A stretch of DNA of 64,000 nucleotides from Oscheius dolichura (taxonomy: Eukaryota > Nematoda > Chromadorea > Rhabditida > Rhabditidae): NCBI GenBank assembly GCA_932521035.1, contig OW051496.1, forward strand, positions 6,138,001 through 6,202,000. The letters run 5' to 3'. Shown piece by piece: positions 1 to 11,268 of this stretch (positions are counted from its first letter, which is position 1; the number at the start of each line of letters is the position of its first letter). The notes under the pieces were generated by a model. It was not told the origin of the DNA. It worked only from the letters and a program-made list of their open reading frames with translations, and ran no database searches. The translations under genes were made by a program, and so were the position numbers.

Positions 1-534
1 CCTCCTATACAGCCCATCCCCCTTCCAGTATCGATAGACGAGATCATCAACCGGGCCCTTTCCCTGGTACGACCTATTTTTGACACATCCGCCCCACTAC
101 AAGACGATTCCGTGGTGACTAAGCAGATGGAACAGTCAGCCACTGACCGGCGGGACAGCAGCATCTTGGGTTCCAGGTCGAAGACTCCCCTGGACGATCT
201 CCCTTTTTGTAGAGGAAATAGCCGGTATTCTGAATATCCCGCCGAATATCCCTTTCAGGATATGTCAATTCCTCTCGTGTTCGGCAGAGAACTTCAAGAA
301 AGATCAGGCCTTTAGCAATATCCAGTTGGGAGCCCAGATACTGGCAGATAAGAAGTTGAGACAGGCAGTCAGCAGGTAGAGCAGAGCAGGCGGGGGAGTA
401 CCAGGCATTTCAGTAATCCCGAAGCCATCGACGCCGTGTGTAGAGAGCAGGGACTCGGGGGAGACGAATGCAAGATATTCTCGAAGGGCTTCCAACTGAT
501 TGACAAGTACGATTCCGAGATTACTGTAGTATGA
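1..534 (+). CDS. 3' part of an unrecognised protein with a C-terminal four-cysteine segment (5' end outside window)
   Basis: Four exon pieces join cleanly in one frame and end at TGA 532-534. Introns lie at about 178-213, 228-261 and 381-418, each GT...AG and about 35-38 nt. The first exon reads PPIQPIPLPVSIDEIINRAL and is open at the window edge, so the start is missing. The C-terminal ~90 residues contain ICQFLSC, then AVC and DEC, which makes four regularly placed cysteines in a helical-looking segment. This suggests an extracellular domain, but no catalytic motif is visible and I do not recognise the family. The joined frame stays open across three introns, which is the main support. The long antisense frame over 304-930 crosses these splice sites and is taken to be a shadow. 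Confidence 0.6.
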
Positions 535-810
535 TTTAGGTTTATCACAACAATAGAGGAACCGAAAGAGGAGGGGGCAAAGAATGTGCAGAGCGATCCG
601 ATACCCATCCCGATTCAGAAAGACAACGAGGCGTGTACTGTCTAGACATTGCAACATATCTCTTCCAGGTAATTGAAGACGACTACCCCTCCATCCCCGT
701 AGCGTCGAGTGACATTTCGAAACCAATTGGGTCACAGACATGGAGCAGCCATCCAGTCCAGCCTCAAAATGGTCAGTCACCCATTTGAGTAAATCAATAA
801 GTCCTTGAAG

Positions 811-1396
811 ATGCTCAAATGTACGAAGTACGCAATGATCTCGTGGCCAGTCTGGCTCCTCCTCCTTTTCCTCCCAGCCTACCGTCCCTCTTCTTCCCTC
901 TCCCTCATCCCGTTGCTCCTCCCTCCCCACCGACTGCTCCTCCCCTCGCCTTCCCCACCGTCCCCTCCTTGATCCTCCCTGGCTTCAAGCTGCCTGAACT
1001 GGATAAAGGTCTCTTTTTCTCATCGGAGAAATTTACTTTTGGACCGCCCGGTGATAAAGTAAGACGGTTGATATTCACCATTCAACCTATTTCAGAACGA
1101 GTTGATACGGATGAAGAGAGAGGAAGAAGTGGATGAGTTCGACGACTTCGAAGAGAGTGTGAGCAAAATCCGGTCGAAGAGGGAGTACTATGATGAGTTA
1201 ACGGGTAACCAGGAAACAGCAACAACTAGCCAGAAAGGGGCAAAAGAAAAGCGTAAGCAGTCTATCCAACATCTTCCATTCCTCCTTTTTAGAACCCGAA
1301 GACTACTACGGTGCACTGGACGACGACATGCCGAAGAAGCCTCCTCCGCCGAACCCCCTCCGAGACTGTGTCAATCTCCTCGGCCTCCGGGGTTAA
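811..1396 (+). CDS. small acidic hypothetical protein, probably secreted; start uncertain
   Basis: Three exons end at TAA 1394-1396. The introns are about 1060-1096 (GTAAGACGG...TTTCAG) and about 1252-1291. The distal part is rich in Glu, Asp, Lys and Arg (KREEEVDEFDDFEESVSKI) and ends in a Pro-rich tail (PKKPPPPNPLRDCVNLLGL). The 5' end is ambiguous. One frame starts at ATG 811 or 835 and gives a signal-peptide-like stretch (WPVWLLLLFLPA) but does not join the downstream frame by an obvious intron. The frame that does continue starts at ATG 819 and is very Pro/Leu-rich. I do not recognise the family. The gene is convergent with the methyltransferase-like gene, only about 60 bp away, so both must have very short 3' ends. 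Confidence 0.45.
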
Positions 1397-1453
1397 TCTG
1401 TACATATCACTCCCTCCCTCCTCTGTGTCCATTTCCACGGGTTGTAGTAAAAC

Positions 1454-1459
1454 TTTATT
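1454..1459 (-). terminator. AATAAA polyadenylation signal overlapping the stop codon of the methyltransferase-like gene
   Basis: On the minus strand the last codons read AAA CAG AAA TAA AG, so the stop codon is part of the hexamer. The 3' UTR must be very short. Confidence 0.55.
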
Positions 1460-3108
1460 TCTGTTTAAAAATTAATGAATATTCCGGATCGGAGTAGCTT
1501 CCCTGTTTCTGCTCAAAGCCGAGCTCAGCCAGGCGAGTGAGTTGCCAGTAAAACAAACGATAGTTTTCATTCTCTTCGGGGAAAAGACGGCCCCTGATGG
1601 AGATCTGTTGAACGTGGGGAGCGATGGACAGGAGCTGAGAGAGGAGTTCCCACTCTGCTCCGGAAATGTCAAGTAGAAGCAGGTCGATATGCCCGTCGAC
1701 GGCAGACAGAACATCCCCTAAACACCAGTAATGCGTGGCAGCTGTATCGTACCCAGAGACTTCAGTGTCCAATTGTGATTGTCTGATGTGTTTAGACTAG
1801 AGAGTGTCCATGGAAGATGGTGGACACCTTTCGAATCTCTGAAAACTTGTGCCTTTTCTGAAGAAGAGAACCTCGGAGCAATAGGGGAGACCAGATGAAT
1901 CTTCTCAAGAGGCTCTAACTCGTTCGGAAGGTCGTTTCTGTCCCACTCGGAGTATTGCACCAGGACTACAGTATCCTTTGATTGGGTATTCCACTGACAG
2001 AAGGAGGGGAGCTTTGAAGCAATTGTATTGCAAGTTGTACGATTCTTCTGGATAAAATGGGCAAGGCGCCTTCGTTCTTCGAGTGGAGATCCTAATACAT
2101 TTATCAGACCACACCCAAATGAACGAACCCATTCCAAAGACAGGGGCACTCTTTATCTGCTCCGGGGAGACTTTAGCCAGACTGACTCGGTACCGACAGT
2201 TCCTCGGAATGGCCCCACAGACTCCGTTGGGAATGGCTCCCACCACGACGTAGCCCTGTTCAAAGAACAGCCAGTAGAGGAGGCCATACCATTTCCAGAC
2301 GATGGCCTCGCCCGAGCCGGTCTCTATGGTCAGTAGGAGCTGTTTCACCTTGGTCAGCTGGAATGATACCCGGGTGACACAAAAGGAGATGACTCACGGG
2401 GATGAGTTTCCGTATAACATCTGGCTGGTCCTCGCTGTGGAAGTGTGAAGAATACAGCTCGAACTTGGCCACGTCGAGGCGTCTTCCCTTCAAGACCTGC
2501 TCCAGGTCCCACGTGTGCCAGTGGTCCCATTCTCCCAGTTCGGTAAAGTAGTTCACCTCGACATCCCCTAAACCATTCCTATAAAACGGCCAAATACGAG
2601 AATACCTGATAATTTATCCACGATTTGGCTGCCTTCTGGTGTGAAAATAATCCAATTTTGTGCGGAGATTTGCTTCTCAAGGTCACCGGAGGCGCCCTTA
2701 TCCCCGGAGATGGAGGCGGCTGATCTGAAAAAGTGCCTACCTTTTGAAGAATTTTTGGCTAAACTAACTTGAATGGCCCAAACTCTCCACAGAGGACATA
2801 TCTCTCGTATTTATCACCCAGCTGAAGTTTCTCCTTGCAGTCGTATCCCTTGACGGCCAGCAGTTCATTCAGTCTCATCCGTTCGGCCATGGATGATTGT
2901 AGAGGTGGTGGCTCCTTCAAGTTCACATCCCTCCAGTCTAGATCGTACTTCCTGGAACACTACGCACATGTTCTAAGGTCACTTACAATTCAGTGGATTC
3001 TTTGTTGGTTTTGTGGAATTCGACGAGTAACCGGTTGGCAATGCGATAGGCAAGGAGACCATTCAGGAAGAGAAATAATATTCGGTGGAGAACAAGGGGG
3101 CCACCCAT
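1455..3108 (-). CDS. METTL24-like / Methyltransf_22-type putative methyltransferase, type II membrane protein
   Basis: The gene starts at ATG 3106-3108 with MGGPLVLHRILFLFLNGLLA, a membrane anchor of the type II kind, and runs through about seven short exons to TAA 1455-1457. The middle contains the family's disulfide and aromatic region (YDCKEKLQLG...YVLCGEFGPF, then WDHWHTWDLEQVL). Next come APVFGMGSPLEE, the counterpart of the cofactor-loop region, and finally the acidic motif IDLLLLDISGAEWELLSQLL, close to the xxDIEGAEW signature of this class. Splicing of 35-40 nt introns (for example gtacgatac...gtttag near 1732) is needed to make the signature continuous. The family is predicted to be SAM-dependent; its substrate is not established and the compartment (secretory pathway) is inferred from the anchor. 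The TAA stop lies inside an AATAAA at 1454-1459. Confidence 0.8.
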
Positions 3109-4840
3109 TCGGGCCGGCTACTTGAGAGACAAGACCTTCGACGGCGAGAATCGATTGGGTCATCGAAAACAATACTGGATGGGAGGGGGAGATGTCAATT
3201 GTCCGGGGGTTCTGGTCATCGAGCGATGGTCTGCAGAGGAGGGGAGGCACAATAAAAAACGGTCTTCTGCGTGTGCACTCTCCACCGAGGCGGAGTGGTC
3301 TCGCGTGTGTTGACTCACAGCTCCGTTGAAAAGGCGTCGTTTCAGAAGACTTTTACGGCGCCACGAATAGGAGGTGGAAAAGCCCGAGGAGGCGCGAGTC
3401 AGTCAGCCGTTCGGCCTCCCGGTTCCTCCAAAAACACACTGCAGCCCGGCTTTACTTTTCTTCTTTTCGCTTTCAGCCGATGACTAATTGATGACGTCGC
3501 CCGGCTACTGTAATCTCTTATTACAATATTCTAGAAGGAACAGCCGTGACTCAACCTCCCCCAGGGCCAAACTGGCCGTCTGCCTGTTCGCTGGCTGCTT
3601 TTCCGCCTGGCAGATCGCGCTTCTTTCCTGCCAAATCCATCCCTCACAAAAAACGGGTGTCGCCTCTTCCCCGAGTCACTTCCCTTCCTCCTCCGGGTCC
3701 AGTCACACTCTCTTCCCCGAGTAGTACCACTTTTTAGAAGGGTTACACCGAGTGGTTATCACGCCTTCTGATTTCTCCACTTTCCCTGTTCCAGACACGC
3801 CGTATGATTAACGATCCCCTGCAGATTACCCTCTCGAAAGCCAGCTAACAAGCAATTTTGAGATTTTTATTCGCCGCGAGGTGGTTTTCGTCCATCTCGT
3901 AGCCGGTTCGGGATTCTGTTCCCCTGTCCCCTGTCCCTGGCCCGGCGTCTGTTGGCACCAGAGTAAAAGTAAGCCCAAGAGTCGTGTGGCAGAGGGACCG
4001 GTTGGAGTAGCCAGTTTGCCAGGGGCTTGTCCTTTACAAACTGGTCTGTAATAGGCCGGACTGACCCCGATCCACTACCTCGCGCCTCTTTTTATTATCC
4101 ACACTATCTGCCCAATCCTTTTTGCCATCCGTTTTCCATCTCCCGGTCATTTCCCAGTCTCCCCCTCTCTGCCAGAAATGCCCGGAGCCCCTTGTCCCTA
4201 TCTTCTTCCATGATCTCAGCTTGACGCCTCGCTCCCATCCCCGGCCAGCTGTCTTTTCTGTTTGTATCGTCGTCTGATATGACCAGTTATGCTTCTGCTT
4301 GCTACAGTCCAAACCGCCTCGTCGGATGCAGACACACAACATAACAGCCTTTATTTATTCCCGGTTCTTTCTCCCCTCTTCTGATTCACTGAAAGGAGTC
4401 CTCTCGAAGGCAGCCGTCGTCAAAAGACCATGTTTGGATAAGGTGTTTGAGGGGGGAGATATCATTTCCATTTGCCTCCTCTGTACAAAAATGACCACTA
4501 CGGCCGGCCGGCTGACATAACTAGTACAACCTCAAATCCGGTTGATTTAACTCTGATCGAGGTTTCAGCCTAATCTTTTGATTTCATTTTCCAATTTATG
4601 GCCATCTGTACTGTCTCCCCTCTGCTCTGGCCAGTACCACGTCTCCCCTTCCCCCCTATATTTGTCCCTATCCCTGTTTTCTTCTCCCCACTTTCTCCCG
4701 TTTGCCATTGAGTGATCCGATCCACGAATGGCAGGAGAAAGTCCGGCGAAAGTGCTTGATTTCCAGGCGGCGATTGCGTGTGAACTGGTCCTGTGGGATA
4801 TCGGCAATGAACCGAAAAGCCGTCTGACCACACGAGGCAG
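3109..4840. other. intergenic region between divergent methyltransferase-like and ADAMTS genes
   Basis: About 1.7 kb without a supportable gene. It is pyrimidine-rich on the plus strand with many short frames on both strands, none with family resemblance or sensible splicing. It presumably carries the promoters of both flanking genes; no specific element is recognised. Confidence 0.5.
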
Positions 4841-7800
4841 ATGCTGCTGCTGTTGTCGTTTCCGCTCCTCCTTCTGCCCGTCGTCGTCCAGGTAAGATTC
4901 ACGGCTGCCTTTTTTATACCCCGGATTCCTGCCTAAACCGGGGCCAATTTGTCCTCGGGACAACACTTGACGACTACCTAAAGCCGCTTGACCATCATCC
5001 CCACGCGGGACGACCATTTGCAATTCGAGTTCTTTTCTCTGGGATGCTGCCGTTCGAAGAAAGTCTCATTTCGATTTCGGCTCTCCTTTCCCTTTCCCTC
5101 GGGGGACACCCTGGCTAGTACAGTCTGCTCTCTTTTGGCTTTCCCCCTTCGAGGTGTTCTCCCCTGCTGTAACAAGCAAAACCATAATAAAACTGGCCAC
5201 GCTTTTCACCCGGTCGTATAAGCCAGCGAGGGGAAAGTGGGCAGAGCCTCACAAAAGACGTTTAGTGTCTGCATCACCGGCTGACCAAGAGAGAGCTACA
5301 GCATGTCTTCGGAGTCGAAGAGAAACACCAGGTGCCGGAGTATCACCTCATTCGGCCGGAGAGGGTCAGGACGGACGACGGCAGGCTGAGGCTACGCTTC
5401 GGGGCGTGGAACGACACCTACGAGATGGAACTGCAGCCGAAGAGTCTCCTGAGTCCGCATCTGGTCTCGGTGGTCAGGAACGGGAACACCTCCGAAGAGT
5501 ATCAGGGGTTGGCGGATCTTCATACTGATTGCCATTACCAGGTAGGGAGAACCTTGAGCCAGAGAATGATCCTCCTCTAGGGAAAAGTGATGTCCCACGG
5601 GAATGCCCCAGTGGCCGTCTCGGATTGTCGAAGTCTCATGGGCACCCTCCACCTCCCTGACCATTTTTTAGTTTTACAGACCATTCCGCGACGGGTACAA
5701 CACCTTCAGGTGACTTTATCCGTTAATTGTATAATCTCTCCTTGTTTAGGAGGAAGATCATCTGGTCTTCAAACGGGCCGCCTCCCTACTGACCAATGTA
5801 GAGAGGACGATAGAGGAGGAGGTGGTTCGGCTCAATGATTTCCAGGAACCCTTCTGTGATACCAGTGAAAACTTGGATGACTCAAGTATTTGAAAAGGGT
5901 ACTTTTTAATGATACCTATTTCCAGCTCAAATACTTCATTTAAATTATTCTATTCCCTCAGCAGCACGGTTAGACTCGCCGGTCATTTTTCCCAGTTTGG
6001 ATCCAATCACTCTAGAAATCGGGTTATTCTTAGATTCTAAATTATTTGAACACTTCCAAAGGTAATCCTTCTCGTAATTAATAAAATAAAATGTTCAGAG
6101 AATATATTCAAGATGCAGAGCAGCATCTCCTAGACTTTTCCCTAGCGCTCATTAATAATGTTCACGTATTGTATCAACAGCCGACGCTGTCTCCGAATCT
6201 CGAAATTGTCATTGTCCGATATGAAATGTGGAAGGCTCAACCGGTATGTGACTCCTCCTCTATAAATATCTCATTTTCTAGACAAACCTCGAGACTTATG
6301 TCCATAAAGGAGGACAAGCCCAGTCCCTTTTGGACGCCTTCTGCCGCCACCAGGCTCATGTCAATCCGGGAACGGACCTCACCGACTCAGGGCACTGGGA
6401 CCACGGGGTTTTGCTTACTGGGTTTGTTTACTATTAATAAGGGTTGTAACTCCTTTCTAGGTATGACATCTACCACACGACGGCCTCCGTTGCTGGAGTC
6501 GCTCCCGTGGCCAGGATGTGTGACCCGCTCTTTGCCTGTTCTCTCGTCGAGGGACTCCACCTGGGCCGTTCTTTTGTCCTGGCACATGAAATGGGGCACA
6601 AGTATGTGATAGTTTCAATCTACAGTTACCAGGTTATGTTCAGCATGGGAATGGTGCACGACGGTGTTCAAAACCAGTGCAGTCGGTCGTGTTGCCTGAT
6701 GTCAGCTGTAAACGGAGCGGGGAAGACAACCTGGTCGGAATGCTCGGTCAGAGAATTCAATGCCTTCCTACTCCAATTAGAGTAAGCGGCCTCTTCTGTA
6801 AATAAAAGAGCTTCTAGTGAATCCGGGAGAGGGAACTGCCTCAGGGATGGGGCACTGGGTCTGACGACTTACAACCATCTCAACGATGGGAGGCTACCCG
6901 GACAGCGATTTACGGCCGACCAGCAGTGTTCCTATTTCTGGGGACGAGACTATCGCGTCGAGATCCCGGCTGGAAGAGGCATGGATGTGAGTCCCTTTAC
7001 AGTTTTGAGAACTGATAGAATCATAGGACATCTGCCGGATTCTGTGGTGTGGCAACAGCGGCTCGACCATTTCGACTGCTCATCCAGCACTCGAAGGCTC
7101 TTGGTGTGGAGAGGGCCGATGGTGCCATGAGGGACGATGTGCTCCGTGGCCTAGCCACCCTCCGCCGATCACAGTCCATGGTGGCTGGTCCCAGTGGAGT
7201 AGCGGGGAAAAGCTGTGCCCTGTACAGAACTGTAACCTCCAGGGTTCTATTACCATCAAAGCACAACACAGGGACTGCGTCAGCCCAGCGTAGGTGCTCG
7301 AATAGGGTGGGGACGAGAGATTTCAGGCCAAACAATGGTGGAAGACTGTGCGAGGGTTCTCCCCTCCGAGGTATCATCTGCGGCTTCCATGTGTCCCACT
7401 GTCACACCGGCCTGAGTCGACAGGAGTTCAGTGATAGGATCTGTTCCAGTATCAAACACGACCCCCTCAAGCCGGACAAGCAACTCACCGGAGAGGGATT
7501 CGAACGTGACTTTACTCTCTCCTCCTCCGCCTACAATACAGTTCAGATGCTACCCAGCCATGCCGTGTCTGGTGTCACTTGATAGACTCCGAGCTGATCA
7601 GAAACAAAGGCCAGTTCCCGGATGGATCGCCCTGTGGAGAGGGACAATTCTGTGTGGCCGGCAGTTGTCTTCCCGTCTCCTGTGGAAACAAGGCAGTTGT
7701 GGCAGCGGAAGACGATTGCCCTGTAAGCGAGGCGGATGTCAGTCGATGGGCAGAATGGACTCCCTGGTCGGAGTGCAGTGTCTCCTGCGGCAGTGGTGGG

Positions 7801-10456
7801 GTTCAACAGAGGAAAAGAGGATGCTTCGACCCCCTCGGACTGAACAAATGCCAAGGGCCAACAGAAGAGCAACGCAGTTGCCAGCCTTCTCCCGAACCCT
7901 GTGAATCACAGTGGGGCACGTGGAGCCCCTGCGATGCTGTCTGCGGTGAGGGAATTCAAAGAAGGAGGAGGACTTGTCTCTCGTCCGACTGTGTGGCGGA
8001 GGAGAAGAATATCTGCAGGACGGTAAGTGAGCTGCCGTTCGCTCGATACAGTAGCCACAGGAAGGGTGTTGGTCTCCGTGGGAGGAGTGGGCCGGCTGTT
8101 CTGCCCATTGTGGAGGAGGGCACAGACGACGGAACAGAACGTGTCCGACGGCAGACTGTCGCGGACAATCCTTCGAGTTCCAACCGTGCAATGACCACCC
8201 ATGTGAAGAGGATGCCTGGGGCGATTGGCTGCCTTGTTCTGTAAGCTGTGGGATTGGATTCCAAATTAGAGAACGGCTTTGCGGAGGAAAACTCTGTCCA
8301 AGCGCCAACAAACAGGCGCGAACCTGCAATGAACAGGTAGCAAAAAAATGGTCTGCCTCAAAACTGTCTAGGTATGCCCCCTGTCCACCAGCTCGGGTGC
8401 AAATTGGAATGATTGGGCGGAATGGACGGCTTGCAGCCAAACTTGTGGTGAAGGGGTACAAACTAGAGAAAGAACCTGCAAGGACGACAGCTGTCCTCGC
8501 TCAGAGGCTTTCGCACAGAGAAGATGTGTCTCGAGAGCGTGTGCCACGTGGAATGAATGGTCCGAGTGGAGCATTTGCCCCCACGGCACTTGCTCCAGTG
8601 CCACCACTAGGACAAGGAACAGAAAGTGTAGTTCGTCCTTCTTCTTTGATCCGGTCGGAGACTGTGAAGGAGAGGCTATAGAGACCCAGGGATGTGATGT
8701 GTGGTGTGCTTTGGGAGAGGGACACGCCAGTCCAAATGGCATCGAGTTGTTGACTTCCAAAGGGAGGAGAAAGGTAGGCTCCGATTTCCGTCTCTTTACC
8801 AGCCCTGTCTAGGTGGTTGCTCACGGAGGTAGAATAGTACCGATTGGAGCAGAATGGGGTACTTGGGCGGAATGGACGAGATGTACGGCATCGTGCGGAG
8901 GAGGGACGAGAAGGAGGTCCCGAGTCTGCGTCGGGGAAGAGTGTCCACCTCAACCACTGCAAGTCTCCAGGGAGAACTGCAACGAGCAGAACTGTGAAGA
9001 TGGTAGGGCGAATGGAGGAGAAGAAGTAAGGCGACGGTTTTAGGTTTCTTTTGGGGTACGTGGTCGGACTGGGCCGATTGTAGTAAAACGTGTGGTGAGG
9101 GAGCGGTACAAACGAGGAGGAGGAAATGCCACGGTCTCTTTTCCTTCCAGGTAACCCTTTTCCATTCTAACACAGAGAGCTTTACAGTGTTCTGGCAGTT
9201 CTACAATGACAAGGGAATGTAGTGACCTTCCCGTGTGTGCCACCCCAGCAACTCCCCGGTCTATCGTACCTCACTGGTCCACTTGGTCCCCTTGGTCGAC
9301 GTGCTCCTGCTTCACCTCAACAGAAACGCGTCGCCGCTTCTGTCGTATCTCGGACCCGGCTCTTCAAGGATTCTGTTCAGGACCCATCCTCCAACAAAGA
9401 TCATGTAATCCTACAGTGAGTTTTCTATTCTTGGAGTAGGTGAAAATTGACTCAGAGCTGTGTGGCCACTCCCGGTGGCTGGTCGACTTGGTCAGATTGG
9501 AGTTCCTGTTCGAAAGATTGCCAAGGGAACGGCGGTCACCAGATTCGTAACCGAATGTGTAGCGAGCCCTTGCCGGCGAACCGAGGAGCCTACTGTACGG
9601 GCTATTCCTTCGACCAGCGGTCCTGCTCCATCTCTTCTCCCTGTACCTCTCCTGTTGACGGAGGATGGTCTGAATGGACGGCCTGGAGCGAGTGTTCCGA
9701 TCCTTGTAATAATGGCCACAAAAGTCGAACTAGGTGGGTCATCCCCTATTTGATACTATGTTTCCCCAGATTCTGTTCGAATCCCCGTCCCTCGCACGGC
9801 GGTCAACAATGTTACGGTTCTGACTTCGAGCTGCAGCCGTGTTCCGACCCCTCCAAGTGCCACTGTGAGTCTTCTCCTTCGAAGCAGCATGTCTTTCTTA
9901 GTTTCCTTTCTGTTAGCACCCTCGCACCGCATGCATTTCAGCCGTCGACGGCGACTGGGCCTCCTGGTCCAACTGGTCCCACTGCCCCGAGACTTCTTGT
10001 GGCTTCGCCCTCCAGACCCGGCACCGTGGATGCACGTCTCCCGCTCCTGAGAACGGCGGCCAAGAATGTGTCGGCAACGGGATGCAGTCGTCCGTCTGCA
10101 ACACCGACTTTTGTGATGGTTAGCACTGCATGTGCTTGCTTTATTCTGTTCGCCCAAAACGGAATTAATAGCGTATTTTAGAAATGGTAGACGGCGAGTG
10201 GAGTCCGTGGCAGCCGTGGTCGCCCTGCTTTGGAAACTGCGGGATCGGCACGAGGATACGGTACATCACAGATCATTTCCGACTAAATGTGAAATTCAGT
10301 TTGCGGGAGTGTGACTCGCCGGCTCCTTCCGGTGGTGGCGCCCCGTGCTTCGGTCGCTCGTCCGAGGCGGAGGACTGTGCCCAGGAGGAGTCCCCCCAGT
10401 TCTGTAGTCGTTTCGTTCATCATTCCTCAAGCCTTGACGCGCTTTACCAAATCTGA
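4841..10456 (+). CDS. ADAMTS-family secreted metalloprotease with about 14 thrombospondin type 1 repeats
   Basis: The start is ATG 4841, giving signal peptide MLLLLSFPLLLLPVVVQ, followed by a first intron of about 370 nt, unusually long here. Prodomain: LTKRELQHVFGVEEKHQVPE and on to HLVFKRAASLL. Catalytic domain: zinc site HEMGHNMGMVHDG (HExxHxxGxxHD; exon joint about 6601-6645) and a Met-turn, CCLMSAVNG, near 6693-6720. A disintegrin-like and Cys-rich part follows, ending in PDGSPCGEGQFCVAGSC. The remainder is a run of about 14 TSP1 modules (WTPWSECSVSCG, WGTWSPCDAVCG, WAEWTACSQTCG, WSDWSSCSKDCQ and others), some with only one or two of the usual Trp residues. The protein is roughly 1,400 residues. 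The family cleaves matrix proteoglycans and related extracellular substrates. In nematodes GON-1 and ADT proteins shape gonad, body and cuticle; the multi-TSP layout is ADT-1/GON-1-like, but no C-terminal GON domain was seen. No clear furin RX(K/R)R site was found. An AATAAA lies at 10521-10526. Confidence 0.93.
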
Positions 10457-11268
10457 CAGTCCCGGTATTTATTGTTTTCGTTGTCATGCGATGATCTCGT
10501 CCTCCATGTCTTTCACTCAAAATAAATATTGTTCATTTGGGGAGATTCAGGCATGCGTAAGCTTGGACTCGAAGCTAATTTAATTAGCGCAGGTATCAGT
10601 TCGGCAGACATGCGCAATCCCCCTCATTTCCCTTCCTTCCACAGGTGACTGTTGGCTTCTCTCCGTCGTCCAGGAATAATCTCCCCCAGGAGGAAGTCCA
10701 GTGTTCCACCTGGGCCGCGTCGGCCCGGATCCCGTCATCCATCACGGCTGCCATGTCGCTTCTCTATCATCTTCGATTCTCAAAAAGCGTTCCATCCAAT
10801 CGCCTTCCAATTATCTTGACTGACAAGAGACTTGTCGATTGCCGATAATCCTGTAGCCGGCCGTCTGCCACCGCAGATTATCTCGGCTAGCTCTCGTCAC
10901 TTTCGACTCCTCCTCCCATTGACCTTGTCCTGCCAAAAAGAGGGACTTGCCTCTTTTGGAGTGCTTAACGTTGTACTCTTCGAGAAGGGTCTGCCAGTCG
11001 GTCTCCCCTCTCCTCCCGCACCTCCTCCTCGGTCTATCTCCGCTCCCTATCTCCTAATTGTCTTGTAACTTTCTTTTCTGATCGCGTGGCAGATGCCATC
11101 TGCTTCGAATCGTTTGTCCACCTCACTGTCTCATCTCGCGTCTCACGTAGATCATTATCACCCGGTTTCGTCTAAGCTTCGTTGATAAAAAGCGCTCGTA
11201 AATTGAGAGAATACTGGGGAGAAGCCGCCAAAATAAGCCACAGTCGCCAGCTGATAGTGCCGTTCAGG
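10457..11268. other. intergenic region, ADAMTS 3' flank and ground-like gene promoter side
   Basis: It contains the likely ADAMTS polyadenylation signal AATAAA at 10521-10526. Otherwise only short, unconvincing frames on both strands. Confidence 0.5.

Noticed and set aside
304-930. 208-codon minus-strand open frame
   Set aside because: It runs antisense across clean splice junctions of the plus-strand 3' exons and shows no family resemblance; taken as a shadow frame.
9770-9795. tRNA-like B-box (gttcgaatcccc)
   Set aside because: It lies within a TSP1 exon, has no matching A-box or cloverleaf, and is explained by the coding frame.
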